Assembly (NCBI RefSeq): GCF_000421185.1
Contig: NZ_ATWJ01000007.1
Span: forward strand, 248,001 to 312,000
Length of the DNA: 64,000 bases
Reading direction: 5' to 3'
From: Ornithinimicrobium pekingense DSM 21552
GTDB taxonomy: Bacteria > Actinomycetota > Actinomycetes > Actinomycetales > Dermatophilaceae
The notes under the pieces are model-generated. The model was not told where the DNA came from. It made no database searches and saw nothing but the letters and a program-made list of their open reading frames with translations. Made by a program: the position numbers and the translations under genes. This document shows, piece by piece, positions 28,201 through 34,983 of the stretch; positions within the stretch are counted from its first letter, which is position 1; the number at the start of each line of letters is the position of its first letter.

Positions 28201-28937
28201 CGGTCGAGCGAGGGCGCATCCCAAGGCCTGCTGCCCTGCCGCTCCCTTCTGAAGGTCCGCATCCGGAAAACGCGCGGAGCATGGAAGCGAGCAGCGCCAA
28301 CGGGGCCCTAGTAAACTTGCAAAGGCAGCCGGAGTCGGCGCCGTGGCTCCCGCTAGCACTCGGCGATGGTGGCCCCTACGACGCCTGGGTCCTGGTGGGA
28401 TATCGCGAAACTCGGCGTGAGCGGCGCGGTCATATCACCGGTGACGATCGTCAAACAGAGGTTCAAGGCGGTGTCGAACTCAATCTCTCTGCGCTGTCCA
28501 TCCCCAACCAACGCAGTCCGCTCGCTTTGGTCGGCGCGGAGCAATGGTTCAACCCAAGCGGTCGCCAGACGAGCGAGACGTCGACGCGTTACACCCCTCT
28601 AGCGGCTCGCGGCGACAAGGCCTTCATCGATGAAGACGCCCTACTGGGTCTCCCGGGCATGCTCGCTCCCGCACCTGCGCTTGTCGAGGCGCTTCAGCTA
28701 GTTGCCGGTGATTCCGCTGATGAGCTGTTGATGTGCGACAACGCTGGCTCGGCTCTGGCGCACGTTACATGGCGCTCGAAATACGCTCACAGCGACTACC
28801 ATATGTCGTACCCGTTGCTCGCCGGCTCCGGATTGCTGCTGCGCCCAGACCTCGCGCAAATACTCACCGAGCGGTGGCAAGACCGGCTCACCTGGCGGAC
28901 CTGGAACGATGTGTCTGCTGAGTCCGTCGAGCAGTAG
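22215..28937 (+). CDS. Avs-like STAND NTPase with N-terminal Cap4-like nuclease domain
   Basis: 2240 residues. Residues 1-150 resemble the Cap4/dsDNA-nuclease PD-(D/E)XK fold: YAHAGYSYQDLMGAV (GYxYQ), RFDDLTVEW (D near 45) and RRQIKYQ (Q-x-K near 63). A STAND/NACHT-type ATPase follows: Walker A APPGQGKSW near residue 330, Walker B VALIIDGLDHV near 424, and a NPLYATYLCREL sensor-like segment near 530. The remaining roughly 1600 residues are helical repeats, probably TPR-like, broken by disordered linkers near 850-905 and 1460-1505. Nuclease-STAND-repeat is the layout of Avs proteins, which bind conserved phage proteins and then activate the effector. Sensor target unknown. ATG 22215 is the first start after an in-frame stop; no strong ribosome site. 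Single-gene operon. Confidence 0.8.
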   Translation: MSELKYAHAGYSYQDLMGAVAAVDVILGDAVRVYCDTLLGGVHDRFDDLTVEWADGRWTRRQIKYQAQPTPLDIDTFVRGTRKLLLSEVFRSMRSDAALHSQRAGQSSYTVYLRDADAIDGVLTRVLLPADPDPGPSIVGTSTARYRFDAKALWQGVHREGAGRRRAGDAWEFLRQTGGEGDGSCVGQADDAERLTFTQDELQELCARLVVEVNAPAMSSDFSAPGALEQLLLARLREEVGVGQYPNENRRPEDVAAALVAVAGRARHTHEPLVRPALLRAIALRTDFGSVSRRSPVVPDQQVSRLAAVQNLRTAAASAAADGGFLVAEAPPGQGKSWVADQLRSSLTADDWTVAEHFCFLNDSEEERDDRVASERVFGSLAERIAAEYPAIAMAQRPIFSADEQTLMRLVEKVVGVSNGPVALIIDGLDHVTRVRASRPGAVSPSAAMASQIAALEPIKGCVIIVLSQPGDHLQPLREAGATTVQVPPMGRAEIATLLGRLGLNADELADDPEDVVDAVFGRSAGNPLYATYLCRELQREDRADLLLTSGSAGEVLSSIPAYDGDLEHYYRHLAALLDTAGQAAADTLTVVDFPLTVEELKAIQPGEGHRVAAAVRVLEPVLRQSPRGLAIYHESFGRYLRRELEAEPEALAARLGAVITWLRDLGLFRDTRAFRSLLPLLATAGRNQEVLALVDRSFAAVAVGAGFPPSAIAANLAVGVRCAQREGDWAAVARCLELMRGVETYEQERLSDLDTRFTEVRIALFGGEQVAERMLQEGLVTMPPEAGVLLCAELDREGFVAPWRPYLEAWRDEHSGNGQRGEDPEEHVVEAVLRGQFRLLQVEGAPVQMTQSRSETGTHMSAEQTAAATSESIRPSGVGQSPGDEFDGHPDIEQGKGEEPLPEDPHERLLTIARGWCDRTGTLSSHRIVVSTIADTLGLETGAQMAARVRDSGAYCLAVAEEMVQNGVDDLAPHGSVGRWATQAQAAGVPVGQVHRLRDLGAEQTAPSGDRTASDHTRGGWEADALSSAIDAATAALDRHSPIAVAAMLDAIEACRLRPVALDAIVAALSGEGWYRCWLRFCVNLVRAEAAPPEDASATAMAALEDLKFDARPFAGTPRAVDLYFEMDLIWDTIDRAVRLLDAEDWPRAIELLLEVGEGVTRSLRGEMGVPLPPDRTLTLALRTAPDEQLDFLSDLIDAEIERSDGRFYSDIAEFHLLKALCQVRLATVGELTSGDTYSNDYVRTDVLAVSRGASERAIASWTMASRMLLGYGFHKDLTIYEVLDPLRSLNLLDPDRGLKRMVTAQGLAYKARAHTDGKETRHAPTQWWRMLAATDPVAHAQFSTELGLNTRGRRTQAEHMRHDLWSEHADDADPVMAAVLAATLSDAPRMSTYGRMVQRLSVDGQGEGGILQRALTRGDEVAQAGTGDGSEFAEEAAALLQMNEVAAHHNLRQVTVVASVSDAETPTGYGPHDQGSELSGNSDVADMTSARQEQERERGRAELEVVTQLARTAPPGGHGVAALARAWRRGASRVGQQATRQALVEAYAVALIERLGPLIAAGQDAEVARTLESLSEIPGFNDEHLLLARIGELLSEAGGALEREEGTATAGGRTHIALAARAFALAWTQARGDGGWLAFGGRQHMTLLARATTLAPEVAAEAVGIGIERRLVGPGNQTMGITKALIEACAAQALTVPGAPSSADLAFNVWDEAAAVIADRLPALPGDEKLPAYGGIRLDPPLVDPRLSAVDYAFAVSSFAGLSHPGRENLRRTLIALDDLAHLRPRLFTHALPVALRSMTGAVLPHLLLSMVERVATEDPSILSAAGEELRSLLASQYLVVRALARKLLRLLPGEVPPLASSDLDAFPVPQQTGGAADKRLGLAASLLREAPYRASVIHSQLDGFIGAVVELIARSLDDDQFDIALRESVRDMSADRGWPDAILLSNHVAEESLQKAAGACRAVCELRGYPVTDPAEWEDDLAELLRLSTLPLTVERGRIPRPAALPLPSEGPHPENARSMEASSANGALVNLQRQPESAPWLPLALGDGGPYDAWVLVGYRETRRERRGHITGDDRQTEVQGGVELNLSALSIPNQRSPLALVGAEQWFNPSGRQTSETSTRYTPLAARGDKAFIDEDALLGLPGMLAPAPALVEALQLVAGDSADELLMCDNAGSALAHVTWRSKYAHSDYHMSYPLLAGSGLLLRPDLAQILTERWQDRLTWRTWNDVSAESVEQ

Positions 28938-29121
28938 CCCGCACGGTACCCTCGTCTCACGCGCGGGGCCGAGGCGACTCAGCAGACAACTGGGTTGCCA
29001 TCTGTCTTCTGCCTTCCGCTGATGGATTTGCCAGCCGAGGCAGGCTACTTTCGGGCCATCAGTATTGTCACGCCCCAGGCGGAGTACACGGGCGCTCCAC
29101 CAGCGCCTCGGTTCAGCGGCA

Positions 29122-29397
29122 TCAGTTGCTTGTACGCACTTGGCTGCGGATGGCCGCGAGACTGGACGGACGACGACGCGGTGCGGGGCCGTCAGTGCTA
29201 GTACGAGCCGCCAGAGTGCGCAATGTCGTCAGATAAGTGCCCGCAAGGCGAGTTCCTGGACCCTCCGGCCCGGATGCGTCGAGCTGGGCAGCTAGGGCTC
29301 GGGCCAGCTCGATTAGCGGCTGGTCAGCGGGCCTTAGTTGGTCGTGGGCCGCCGTCAGCGCGTCTTCCACGGCCTTGGTGTGCTTGCCGGGTCCCAT
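29122..29397 (-). CDS. Small phage-type protein, terminase-small-subunit-like
   Basis: 91 residues from ATG 29397 with GGAAGGA upstream. MGPGKHTKAVEDALTAAHDQ, then DQPLIELARALAAQLDA and TYLTTLRTLAAR, resemble small helical proteins encoded beside phage terminases. It is last of a minus-strand set running from the excisionase through the PrimPol gene. Satellite elements often carry such a protein to redirect packaging, but this role is inference from resemblance and position. Confidence 0.5.
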   Translation of the reverse strand: MGPGKHTKAVEDALTAAHDQLRPADQPLIELARALAAQLDASGPEGPGTRLAGTYLTTLRTLAARTSTDGPAPRRRPSSLAAIRSQVRTSN

Positions 29398-29490
29398 GGT
29401 TTTCCTTCCGAGTGGTGGTTTGTGAGCTAGGGAGAGATGTCCACTACCGGCCTGACTGGTCGAGCTGTCGGTCGTCGTGATTTGCCGGCC

Positions 29491-29691
29491 CTACCCCCGA
29501 GGTGGCGGGCGACGCGGGGAGGTCCGCATCTTCGCCCGAAGGGCCGGGCAAGTGTCATCGTGGTGCACCGTGACACGGTGCAGGCGCCCCATACTGGCGA
29601 CAGTCTGATAGGCGTCACAGTCGTCGCACCCGCCGGGTATCCGACGTCCTTGCAGGCTAGTCAGAAGGTTGTTGGTGTCGTCGAAGGCCAT
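29491..29691 (-). CDS. Small CxxC protein of the satellite module
   Basis: 66 residues from ATG 29691, with GAGGGG about 8 bases upstream. The sequence MAFDDTNNLLTSLQGRRIPG is followed by GCDDCDAYQTVASMGRLHRV and HHDDTCPAL: one CxxC pair and further His/Cys that could bind a metal. It overlaps the preceding small frame and lies between the PrimPol and terminase-like genes. Function unknown. Confidence 0.5.
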   Translation of the reverse strand: MAFDDTNNLLTSLQGRRIPGGCDDCDAYQTVASMGRLHRVTVHHDDTCPALRAKMRTSPRRPPPRG

Positions 29692-29837
29692 GCCGTCAGC
29701 CCCTCACAGTCGACACGCTCGGTCCTGCCGTGGGTGGTCCGCATCTCGGACACCGACGCGCGGAACTGCGCCTCCTGCGCGCGCTGGTACTCCAGGCTGG
29801 TTTCTTGGTCATGATGCTTCCTTCCGGTCTTGTACAC
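29661..29837 (-). CDS. Putative small protein overlapping the PrimPol stop
   Basis: 58 residues from GTG 29837, with a charged helical sequence (ETSLEYQRAQEAQFRASVSE). It overlaps the last codons of the PrimPol gene and the start of the next small gene, as in compact phage operons. The reading is supported only by its protein-like composition and placement. Confidence 0.35.
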   Translation of the reverse strand: MYKTGRKHHDQETSLEYQRAQEAQFRASVSEMRTTHGRTERVDCEGLTAWPSTTPTTF

Positions 29838-32109
29838 ATCGGCCGCAGGTGGTGCGGCCTGGCTGTTGCAGCAGCAGCGGGGCGGAGCAGGTGTCGCAGG
29901 CAGTCGGGCCTTCTGGAGCCCCGTCTCCGTGGGCGGGCACGACTGGCGCGACTGGCTCCGACCTGAACAGTTGTGACCCCTGAGAGTCAGTCGTGCCCTC
30001 CTTAACCTCTCCTGGGAGCGGCGGCGCGACTGCAGGCACGACTGGGGCAGGGCCGGGGGCTGGGAGGGACCAGTGTGTGGCGCGCGGGAAGCCACCTGAG
30101 CTGATCTCAATACCGAGCTTGTGGCGAGCTCGGCGCAGTGCTTTCTCCGTGTGCCCAGCGATCTTGGCTGCACGTTTGACGTCGGCGCTGGGGGCCTGGC
30201 CTTCCTTTGAGACGATGTAGTCGTACAGCCAGTCGGCGGCCTCGTCGGTGGCAGACCTGTCGTTGTCGTCCACAGTGCGGCTCATGGCTTCTCGGATGGT
30301 CTCGGTCCGCTCCTCGCCCCAGATCAGCTGTGCCGTCCAGGCGGTGCCCTCATCGGTCTCGATCGGGCAAGAGGCAAGGGTGAACGCGAGAGTGGGCAGG
30401 TTTGTGGTGCCCAGGTTGTTTTTCGGCGTCCCAAACAGCCGGACGTTGTCGTCGTCGGGGTCGGGTACCACGGTGTGCACGGATCGCGCCACGGCCGTGA
30501 ACGCCCTGCTGCCCATCACCAGGTGCATCGGGTCGACGGAGCCCGACTTGTTGTGGTGCATGAGACCCAGCACGGCCATCCGTGTTCGGTCCGCGATGGT
30601 GACCAGGGGCTCCAGGGCTTGTCGCACCTCGGCGTCCCGGTGGGTGTCCAGGTCACCGAGGCGGGACATCAGCGGGTCCAGCAGCATGAGGCCGGCATCG
30701 ACATCGCGGCAGCGGCGTTCGATGTCGAGCAGGTCGCGGGGGAGGCTCAGACCCACCTGCACGTCATCCGCGTTCAGCACCTCCACCTGGTACACGCGGG
30801 TGAGATCGGCTCCGGCGGCCATGAGCCGGGGGACGATGGTGTGTGCCCAGGAGTCCTCGGTGGCGGCGACCAGAACCGATTTGGAGGTACCCCGGTAGCA
30901 CCCGTCGAGCTCCCCACGGGTCATCCGCGCGGCGACCCAGTACGCCAGGGTCGACTTGCCCAGGCCCTCCCGACCGGCTAGCAGCCCGAGCGTGCCGAGG
31001 GCGAGCCTGCCTTCCCAGAGCCACCGGACCGGCCGCGGCCGGATCGTGTCGGCGCTAATGAGCACGACCCGACGATCGGTGGCCGTGCCGGTGGGTGTGC
31101 CCCCGCTTGGCAGGTTGACGGATGGTGCGGTTGTCGAGGAACGCAGGTGTTCACCGAGGGCGGGCACCTTCTCGGCTACCCGGGCGTGGTGGGTCTCGGG
31201 GTCGGTGGCGGTCGCTTGTGCGACCGCCCACGACAGCAGTCCGTACCATTCGTTGTGGGCGGTCGGCCCGGTCCGGGACGCCCCCTGCTTGCCCACCGGG
31301 GGCCTGGCTAGGGCGGACAGGAACAGGGACTGCAATGTGTCGGCCGCGGCGCGCGCGTCGACGTACCCTGCGGCGGCGTCCTTCATCGCCCCGGCCAGGT
31401 GCCCGGCCATGGTGTGGTGCCTCGACTCCCCGGCGTCCACCCTTCGCTGGAACGATTGGGCGTGCACCTTGATCAGGTCGGGTCTGGTGGCGCCGGTGTG
31501 GGCGTCCAGAAAGGCGGTCACCTGTACGTCGGTGGCTGCCTCAGCGGCCTGCATCGCGTCGGGCAGCTGTTCGGCCAGGTAGGCGGGGAGGACCGGCACC
31601 GGCCCGCTTCGCCTCCAGGTGTAGAGGCCGCCGGAGTCGGCGTTCATGTGGACGGTGGGTGCGACGACGATCAGGCCGTTGCGGCCCCGGATCTCGCCCC
31701 AGCCGCTCCCGAGGCCCCCGACGCTGTTGCCCAGCTCCCGCCCGGGTGGGGTGGCGAACAGGTAGTGCCCCCGGCGCGGGTCGCCTGCCCGGGTGGTCTG
31801 GTAGGGCGGCGCGCAGTCGGTGAGTGCCCGCACGATCAGCTGGGGCAGCCGGTCGGGGGTGTCTACGTCGAGCACGACCAGCCCGGAGCGTCCGCAGTGC
31901 AGGAACACCCCGTGGTCGGTTCCCGGGAACCAGGACGCAACGACGTGGGGATCGGTGCTCGTGCGGGTGTGCCAGCCTTTGCCCAGCGTCGAGGAGGGGT
32001 CCTTGGTCCCCCTCCGGACCGGGCCGACGTACAGCCCTGCGGCGGCATACCTCAGGGCGGCGCGCAGCACGTCGTCCTCGGGGGTGATCGGAGGAATGAT
32101 GATGCTCAC
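29809..32109 (-). CDS. Bifunctional primase-polymerase with RepA-type helicase domain
   Basis: About 766 residues from GTG 32109, which has GAGGGA upstream and overlaps the preceding stop as GTGA. Residues 10-190 are a PrimPol/D5-N-type domain: ALRYAAAGLYVGPVRRGTKD, GLVVLDVDTPD (the acidic catalytic pair) and GHYLFATPPG. Near residue 378 GLLAGREGLGKSTLAYW is the Walker A of a RepA/AAA_25 helicase, with Walker B AGLMLLDPLMSRLGD near 473. The tail is Pro-rich and ends in a zinc ribbon (CDTCSAPLLL..TTCGRC). This is the replication protein of many actinobacterial integrative elements and satellites and would replicate the element after excision. Confidence 0.85.
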   Translation of the reverse strand: MSIIIPPITPEDDVLRAALRYAAAGLYVGPVRRGTKDPSSTLGKGWHTRTSTDPHVVASWFPGTDHGVFLHCGRSGLVVLDVDTPDRLPQLIVRALTDCAPPYQTTRAGDPRRGHYLFATPPGRELGNSVGGLGSGWGEIRGRNGLIVVAPTVHMNADSGGLYTWRRSGPVPVLPAYLAEQLPDAMQAAEAATDVQVTAFLDAHTGATRPDLIKVHAQSFQRRVDAGESRHHTMAGHLAGAMKDAAAGYVDARAAADTLQSLFLSALARPPVGKQGASRTGPTAHNEWYGLLSWAVAQATATDPETHHARVAEKVPALGEHLRSSTTAPSVNLPSGGTPTGTATDRRVVLISADTIRPRPVRWLWEGRLALGTLGLLAGREGLGKSTLAYWVAARMTRGELDGCYRGTSKSVLVAATEDSWAHTIVPRLMAAGADLTRVYQVEVLNADDVQVGLSLPRDLLDIERRCRDVDAGLMLLDPLMSRLGDLDTHRDAEVRQALEPLVTIADRTRMAVLGLMHHNKSGSVDPMHLVMGSRAFTAVARSVHTVVPDPDDDNVRLFGTPKNNLGTTNLPTLAFTLASCPIETDEGTAWTAQLIWGEERTETIREAMSRTVDDNDRSATDEAADWLYDYIVSKEGQAPSADVKRAAKIAGHTEKALRRARHKLGIEISSGGFPRATHWSLPAPGPAPVVPAVAPPLPGEVKEGTTDSQGSQLFRSEPVAPVVPAHGDGAPEGPTACDTCSAPLLLQQPGRTTCGRCVQDRKEAS

Positions 32110-32303
32110 GCGATTCCCTCGCGACGCGCGCAGGTATTGCACATACCGACGCCCAGGGCGATGTCACCCCGCGGACGGATGAGGAAGGGCCAGAACGCGG
32201 TGCCCGACGGAGCGTAGGCCCGGCAGCGGTCACACGTGCGGTCCTCTCGCTTTCCGAAGCCGGTGGGTCTCCGCAGGAGGGCGAGAACCTTCCTACCACC
32301 CAC
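32106..32303 (-). CDS. Small zinc-finger-like protein before PrimPol
   Basis: About 65 residues if started at GTG 32303; the frame stays open to 32447 and the true start is unclear. The end holds two CxxC pairs (TCDRCRAYA and GVGMCNTCARREG) spaced like a zinc ribbon. Its stop overlaps the PrimPol start (GTGA), implying translational coupling. Confidence 0.45.
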   Translation of the reverse strand: MGGRKVLALLRRPTGFGKREDRTCDRCRAYAPSGTAFWPFLIRPRGDIALGVGMCNTCARREGIA

Positions 32304-32685
32304 GCCCGGACGGGCGTGGAGGTTGGCGACGCGTCGGGACGCGGCCTGTCGCGGCAACGCTGAGTGCTCAAACGGCGAGGACAATCGACCCTGAACTGGC
32401 CGGGCGGAGGTGCCGTGAGCCGGCCCGCGGCGGCTCGCGTCGCTCATGCGCTGCCCGGCGTCGTGGCGTATGGCGTGCCTAGGCCCACGAAGAGGCTGAC
32501 GCCCGGGTCAGACGTCACGGTGGGAGACAAGAGAGCGCAGCGCAGGGATGCGAGGGGGCTGCAGCGGTCGTCGCGAGAGGCGAGGGCCCGGACGTGATCG
32601 GGCGGGCCGATCAGTGAGAGCAAGACGGCTGTGCTGCGGGCGCCAGCGCCTCGGAGCCGCGTGAGCGGTTCGGCTGGTGCCGTCT
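32304..32685 (-). other. Region with no firm gene
   Basis: 382 bases between the zinc-finger-like gene and the excisionase. An 81-residue minus frame beginning MKTAPAEPLTRLRGAGARS sits just after the excisionase stop but has no motif. I would not call it a gene without homologues. Confidence 0.35.
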
Positions 32686-32883
32686 TCACGAACCGACCTG
32701 CCCGGCGTTGTACTGGTCCTCAACCCAGGCCTCGACATCGGCGCGGCGGTACATGACACGACGTGGCCCAAGCTTGAAGCTCCTCGGACCCGTACCCACG
32801 TGTCGCCAGTACCGCAGAGTCGCGACAGGGGTGTGCAGGACCTCGGCGGCCTCAGCCGTGGTCAAGAGCTCTGTGGAGTACAC
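32686..32883 (-). CDS. Excisionase / MerR-type helix-turn-helix protein
   Basis: 65 residues, winged helix-turn-helix of the excisionase type: LLTTAEAAEVLHTPVATLRY then WRHVGTGPRSFKLGPRRVMY and RRADVEAWVEDQ. Proteins of this class bind attachment sites and steer the tyrosine integrase toward excision. It is divergent from the regulator and integrase genes, with about 116 bases between, where the control switch of the element probably lies. Confidence 0.85.
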   Translation of the reverse strand: MYSTELLTTAEAAEVLHTPVATLRYWRHVGTGPRSFKLGPRRVMYRRADVEAWVEDQYNAGQVGS

Positions 32884-32999
32884 GGTGTGGTACCTAACGT
32901 TCTGTTGGCGGACATCAACAAGGCGATGGTGGCATGGGTTCGGCCGGAGGGCAAGCAGGACGTTGGCGGTCCTCTACAAAATGTTGTACGGTTTGACTC

Positions 33000-33521
33000 A
33001 TGGACACAGCGCCGGCGGGACAGTGGGAGAGCAACCTCCGCGAGCGGTTGGTGCAGTGGCGCGAGCGCCGAGGCTGGACGCAGACCGATCTCGCGAGAGA
33101 GCTGCGTAACCGGTATGGGTTGCCGTTCCATCAGCAGACCGTGCAGCGCGTGGAGTCGGGCGTCCGGCCGGTGCGGCTGAACGAGGCCTACGCCATCGCC
33201 CAGCTGTTCGAGCTTGAGCTGGGCGAGCTCACCGAGAGCCACGGCACGCCGCGAGCTGTCAAGTTGGCAATTCAAAATGGGCTCAGCAATCTGTCTCAGC
33301 TGGCGGAAGAGGTGGTCGAGAAGGTCTCGTCTGTAGCCCTTGCGGCGGAGAGGGTCTACCACTCCGCCGGCGACGAGTGGTTTGCCTATGTCGAGCGACA
33401 GGAGCGTGCTGGGGAGCAGGTCGACCCCGAACTGAAGCGGGAGTGGACCGAGTTCGAGCAGCTGTGGGAGGGCGCAAACGAGGCCTGGAGCCACAATTCC
33501 ATCAAGGGTCTGGCTGACTGA
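33000..33521 (+). CDS. XRE-family transcriptional regulator
   Basis: 173 residues. The helix-turn-helix lies at residues 12-75 (LRERLVQWRERRGWTQTDLA; QTVQRVESGVRPVRLNEAYA), typical of element repressors, and is followed by a helical region of about 100 residues (NLSQLAEEVVEKVSSVALAA). The stop codon overlaps the integrase start by one base (TGATG), so the two are co-translated. It probably controls the divergent excisionase promoter. Confidence 0.85.
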   Translation: MDTAPAGQWESNLRERLVQWRERRGWTQTDLARELRNRYGLPFHQQTVQRVESGVRPVRLNEAYAIAQLFELELGELTESHGTPRAVKLAIQNGLSNLSQLAEEVVEKVSSVALAAERVYHSAGDEWFAYVERQERAGEQVDPELKREWTEFEQLWEGANEAWSHNSIKGLAD

Positions 33522-34618
33522 TGGCCAGCGTCACGAAGCGCCCTAATGGCAAGTGGCGGGCCCGCTACCGAGACGCGGCGGGGAAGGAGCACGCGCGCCA
33601 CTTCGCACGCAAGGTCGAGGGACAGCGGTGGCTCGACGAGGTCACCGCCGACGTCATAACGGGTCGGTACGTCGATCCGCGAGCCGGCGACGCAACGTTC
33701 GACGACTACATGAAGGCATGGTCATCACTACAGGTTTGGAAGCCGCGTACCGCAGTTGGGATGGACCTGATCCGGCGTTCGGTGCCCTTTGGCGACGTTC
33801 GCCTGCGGGCGCTCACGGCCTCGCATGTGGAGGCGTGGAAGAAGCAGATGGTTGCGGACGGATACGCGCCGCTGACCGTGAACCATAGGCTGACGGCCGT
33901 CCGCTCGGTGCTCAAGGCGGCGGTCGGGGAGAACCGGATCGCGGTAAACGCTGCGGCCACCGTGAAGCCGGTGCGGTTGGAGGGTCGCACAAAGCGGGTG
34001 GAGATCCCGCCGCCAGCTGCTGTGGCGTCAGTACTCCAGGCGACCGAGCCGCGCATGCGGGCGTACGTCGAGCTGGCCGCATTCGCAGGACTCCGGCTGG
34101 GGGAGTGCTCGGCCGTCCAGTTGGGCGACGTCGACTTCCTCCGTCGGGTGTTGCACGTACGTCGTCAGGTCCAGGCGTGCCCCGGTGGCAAGCCGGAGGT
34201 GCGCGAGCCGAAGTACGAGAGCGTGCGCGATGTGCCCGTCCCGGACGAGCTGCTGCAAACGCTCTCGCGGCACGTTGAGCAGCAGGGCGTGTCGTCCGCG
34301 GGTTGGTTCTTCTTCACAGGCGCCGGCGATCCTCTGCCGCCGTCCACCGTGCACTACTGGTGGAAGCGCACGGTGCGGGCGGCGGGCGTCCCAGGGCTGC
34401 ACCTACACGCGCTGCGCCACTTCTACGCCTCAGGGCTCATCGCCGCTGGCTGCGACGTGGTTACCGTGCAGCGCGCCCTTGGCCACTCAAAGCCGAGCAC
34501 GACGCTCGACACCTATTCTCACTTGTGGCCCGACGCTGAGGATCGGACCAGGTGTGCAACCGCCGACCTCGTCGCTGAGGTGCGGGGTGCTGAACAACGA
34601 AGGGCAAGGGCAAATTGA
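33521..34618 (+). CDS. Tyrosine-type site-specific integrase
   Basis: 365 residues with an AP2-like N-terminal arm (MASVTKRPNGKWRARYRDAA), a SAM-like core-binding domain (residues 60-140) and a catalytic domain holding the full set: R in FAGLRLGEC, HxxR in LHALRHFYAS, H in LGHSKPS, and the nucleophile Tyr in TLDTYSHLW. Phage/ICE integrase family. It is only about 360 bases from the point where tadA homology resumes, as expected for an integrase next to its attachment site. Confidence 0.93.
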   Translation: MASVTKRPNGKWRARYRDAAGKEHARHFARKVEGQRWLDEVTADVITGRYVDPRAGDATFDDYMKAWSSLQVWKPRTAVGMDLIRRSVPFGDVRLRALTASHVEAWKKQMVADGYAPLTVNHRLTAVRSVLKAAVGENRIAVNAAATVKPVRLEGRTKRVEIPPPAAVASVLQATEPRMRAYVELAAFAGLRLGECSAVQLGDVDFLRRVLHVRRQVQACPGGKPEVREPKYESVRDVPVPDELLQTLSRHVEQQGVSSAGWFFFTGAGDPLPPSTVHYWWKRTVRAAGVPGLHLHALRHFYASGLIAAGCDVVTVQRALGHSKPSTTLDTYSHLWPDAEDRTRCATADLVAEVRGAEQRRARAN

Positions 34619-34619
34619 T

Positions 34620-34907
34620 ATGAGCGACTTTGAACGAGCGATGGCAGACGCAATCGCTGTAGCGACCAGCCTCCTGCATTCCGAGGGCGAGACCGCCACG
34701 CTGGAAGCCACGGACGAACTCGTCAGCGAGATCGTGGAGAAAGGGCGCGCGCACGGCGCCATGCTTGCTCAGGCGCGATTGACTCTGAACCTCCTCAACG
34801 CCATCACGCGCGCGCAGGGGCCGGAGAATATGGTCACCACTGGTGACTCCCTTCTGCGCGAGATCGGGCGCCACCTCATCGAGGCCGAAAGTAGGGGCGT
34901 TAACTGA
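34620..34907 (+). CDS. Small hypothetical protein downstream of the integrase
   Basis: 95 residues, ATG 34620 two bases after the integrase stop. Acidic and helical (MSDFERAMADAIAVATSLLH; LEATDELVSEIVEKGRAHG). No family recognised. It is the last gene of the element before the tadA junction. Confidence 0.6.
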   Translation: MSDFERAMADAIAVATSLLHSEGETATLEATDELVSEIVEKGRAHGAMLAQARLTLNLLNAITRAQGPENMVTTGDSLLREIGRHLIEAESRGVN

Positions 34908-34956
34908 GGCTCCTGCGGACCCTGCGCGGACTCAAATGGACCCCTAAGGGGCCTGA

Positions 34957-34983
34957 CCAGCAGAGAAGCGGGCGGCTGGTTCG
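34957..34983 (+). other. Probable right attachment junction (attR)
   Basis: In the tadA frame, stops lie at 34945-34947 and 34954-34956. After a short non-homologous stretch (PAEKRAAGS), family homology starts at FWINEP, from about 34981. The switch from element DNA to tadA coding DNA falls here. No matching left repeat was found inside the window. Confidence 0.55.

Noticed and set aside
34937-34954. GGACCCCTAAGGGGCC as integration core site
   Set aside because: It is a small palindrome, but no second copy was found in the window to act as the left site.
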